NCBI RefSeq assembly: GCF_047302405.1
Contig: NZ_CP154853.1
Location: 3,038,001 to 3,102,000, forward strand
DNA length: 64,000 nt
Reading direction: 5' to 3'
Source: Alkalihalobacillus sp047302405
GTDB taxonomy: Bacteria; Bacillota; Bacilli; Bacillales; Bacillaceae_D
Shown here: piece after piece, positions 62,772-64,000 of the stretch
Layout of the letters: each line of letters starts with the position of its first letter
How positions within the stretch are numbered: the first letter of the stretch is position 1
Notes under the pieces: generated by a model
What the model saw: the letters and a program-made list of their open reading frames with translations, nothing else
What the model was told of the DNA's origin: nothing
Database searches by the model: none
Translations under genes and position numbers: made by a program

Positions 62772-63920
62772 TCAACTTATGTGGCTTAATTCTTGGCTTA
62801 CTTCCATTACTTTCCCCCCTGCTCGAATTGATTCTGTCGCCGCACATCCAACCGCAACACTCATTCTTCCTGCAAATGGAGTTGTCAAAGGCTGTTTATT
62901 ATGAAGCACTAATTCAACAAAATCACTACAGATTTTCGGATTGGCTCCACCATGGCTACCTGTCGTTTCCTTCATCTCATAAGTAATATCACTAAATTCA
63001 TGCCAAGAATTAGATTTCCGCGTCTTGACGAACACTTTTTTCTCAAGCTCTGAATTTTCAATTCTTCCTTTCGTTCCAATAAACGTATAATTTCTTTGAT
63101 AGTCTGGCGTAAAATGACATTGGAGATAAGAAGCTTTAATTCCATTTTCAAGTTCCATCATCACCATATTATTATCCTCAACATCAATTTCTTTACGAAA
63201 GGCACATTGTGTTAATGTATGCAGGCTTGCCTCTGGACAGGTGTCTTTAATTTCACAGGTTGGACAAGTTAAGTCATTTGGTTGTCCCCCACCGAAATAA
63301 TCTAATCCGCCAAACGCTGTCACTTTTTTCGTATATTGTCCCGTAATCCAATGAATCACATCCAAATCATGAGACCCTTTTTGTAACAATAATGAGGTCG
63401 TATTTTCAGACGTCCCATGCCAGTCATGATAGTAATAATAACCACCTAAACCAACGAAGTGCCTCACCCAAACAGTCTTTAACTCTCCAATTACACCTGA
63501 GTCAATAATTTCTTTCATCGTCTGATACATCGGCATATAACGCATATTAAAGCCGACCATTAAATGTTTCCCTGATTTTTTCTGTTCCGCTATAATTCGG
63601 TCACAACCCTCAACTGTAATGGCTAGAGGCTTCTCACAATACACATGCTTCCCCATCCTCAATGCTTCAATCACATGCTCTTCATGTAAAAAATCAGGTG
63701 ATAAAACAGCTACTGCATCCACCTCAGGATGTTGAAGCAACTCCTTATAATCGGTCGTTACAAAAACTTCCTCCTTAATCGTTTCCTCAAATCGATCCAA
63801 ACGTTCTTGCGATTTATCTGCCGCAGCGACAATCACTGATTTCCCATTAGGTTCATGCCAGTATTTCGCAATCCCACTACGTAAACCAGCTCCTATAATA
63901 CCTATTTTTACTTGTTTCAT
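62772..63920 (-). CDS. Gfo/Idh/MocA-family oxidoreductase with a four-Cys insert
   Basis: The 382-residue protein starts with an NAD(P) fold (KIGIIGAGLRSG) and has the family CEKPLA motif near residue 95. In the second domain a Cys-rich segment (CPTCEIKDTC, then TQCAFRKEID) adds four cysteines that could bind zinc or an iron-sulfur cluster. Members oxidise or epimerise sugars, and some hydrolyse glycosides through a redox step (GH109). It heads the visible sugar locus with GAGGAG before its ATG, and is 118 bases from the next gene. Confidence 0.83.
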   Translation of the reverse strand: MKQVKIGIIGAGLRSGIAKYWHEPNGKSVIVAAADKSQERLDRFEETIKEEVFVTTDYKELLQHPEVDAVAVLSPDFLHEEHVIEALRMGKHVYCEKPLAITVEGCDRIIAEQKKSGKHLMVGFNMRYMPMYQTMKEIIDSGVIGELKTVWVRHFVGLGGYYYYHDWHGTSENTTSLLLQKGSHDLDVIHWITGQYTKKVTAFGGLDYFGGGQPNDLTCPTCEIKDTCPEASLHTLTQCAFRKEIDVEDNNMVMMELENGIKASYLQCHFTPDYQRNYTFIGTKGRIENSELEKKVFVKTRKSNSWHEFSDITYEMKETTGSHGGANPKICSDFVELVLHNKQPLTTPFAGRMSVAVGCAATESIRAGGKVMEVSQELSHIS

Positions 63921-64000
63921 TTCATCGACTCCTCATATAAATTCATCTGCTCAATATATAATTAAGTCATTCTTAATAAAGATTCCTCTTCATCTTTTCC

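Overview
This window is chromosomal DNA of low GC content, most likely from a Bacillaceae bacterium. The basis is strong AGGAGG-type ribosome binding sites, frequent GTG/TTG starts, short-overlap operons, lipoprotein-type solute-binding proteins, a Rex operator in front of ldh, a cre-like box, a TPP riboswitch and several Bacillus-like families (YoaP-type acetyltransferase, CitS/CitT-type two-component system). An alkaliphilic or halotolerant relative (Halalkalibacter/Alkalihalobacillus type) would suit the TRAP and TTT transporters, but that is a guess. I see no tRNA, rRNA, CRISPR or prophage. Most genes lie on the minus strand.

Layout. (a) 1-9121, minus: IclR regulator, TRAP transporter (DctP-DctQ-DctM), a ketopantoate-reductase-family dehydrogenase, an LDH/MDH-family dehydrogenase and a complete 2-oxoacid dehydrogenase complex (E1 alpha, E1 beta, E2, start of E3). 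I read this as uptake and oxidation of a 2-hydroxy acid to an acyl-CoA; it is the best candidate for an undescribed pathway. (b) 9599-16043: a CitS/CitT-type two-component system convergent with a tripartite tricarboxylate transporter (TctCBA) operon led by an enolase-superfamily dehydratase. (c) 16553-24715: a small basic protein, an orphan cytosine-5 methyltransferase, a 53-residue Cys-rich small protein behind riboswitch-controlled thiC, a Myb/SANT-like protein, the threonine degradation pair kbl-tdh, a YoaP-like acetyltransferase and a small membrane protein. (d) 24838-27454: Rex-controlled ldh-lctP. (e) 27614-27763: probable IS200/IS605 right-end remnant. (f) 27847-38976: a complete C-P lyase locus under a PhnF-type regulator, with PhnJ fused to PhnK and a PHP-family phosphoesterase where PhnP/PhnN would be expected. 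(g) 39096-44392: RidA, a nitrate/taurine-type ABC importer, an N-carbamoylsarcosine-amidase-like hydrolase and a LysR regulator. (h) 44589-48909: SMP-30 lactonase, formate-tetrahydrofolate ligase, a 13-unit 52-bp tandem hairpin array and a HAD hydrolase. (i) 49399-63920: a galactoside/amino-sugar locus with a GH35 beta-galactosidase, two sugar ABC importers without their own ATPase, ROK kinase, AgaS-like SIS isomerase, LacC-like kinase, class II aldolase, GntR regulator and a Gfo/Idh/MocA oxidoreductase.

The window is a series of substrate-specific catabolic modules, each with its own importer and regulator. Noncoding highlights are the 52-bp array, two copies of a nested-palindrome intergenic element (51154-51454), a shared 31-bp motif in front of two genes of the sugar locus, and a terminator placed between a solute-binding-protein gene and its permease genes. 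All assignments come from reading the sequence; no database search was run.
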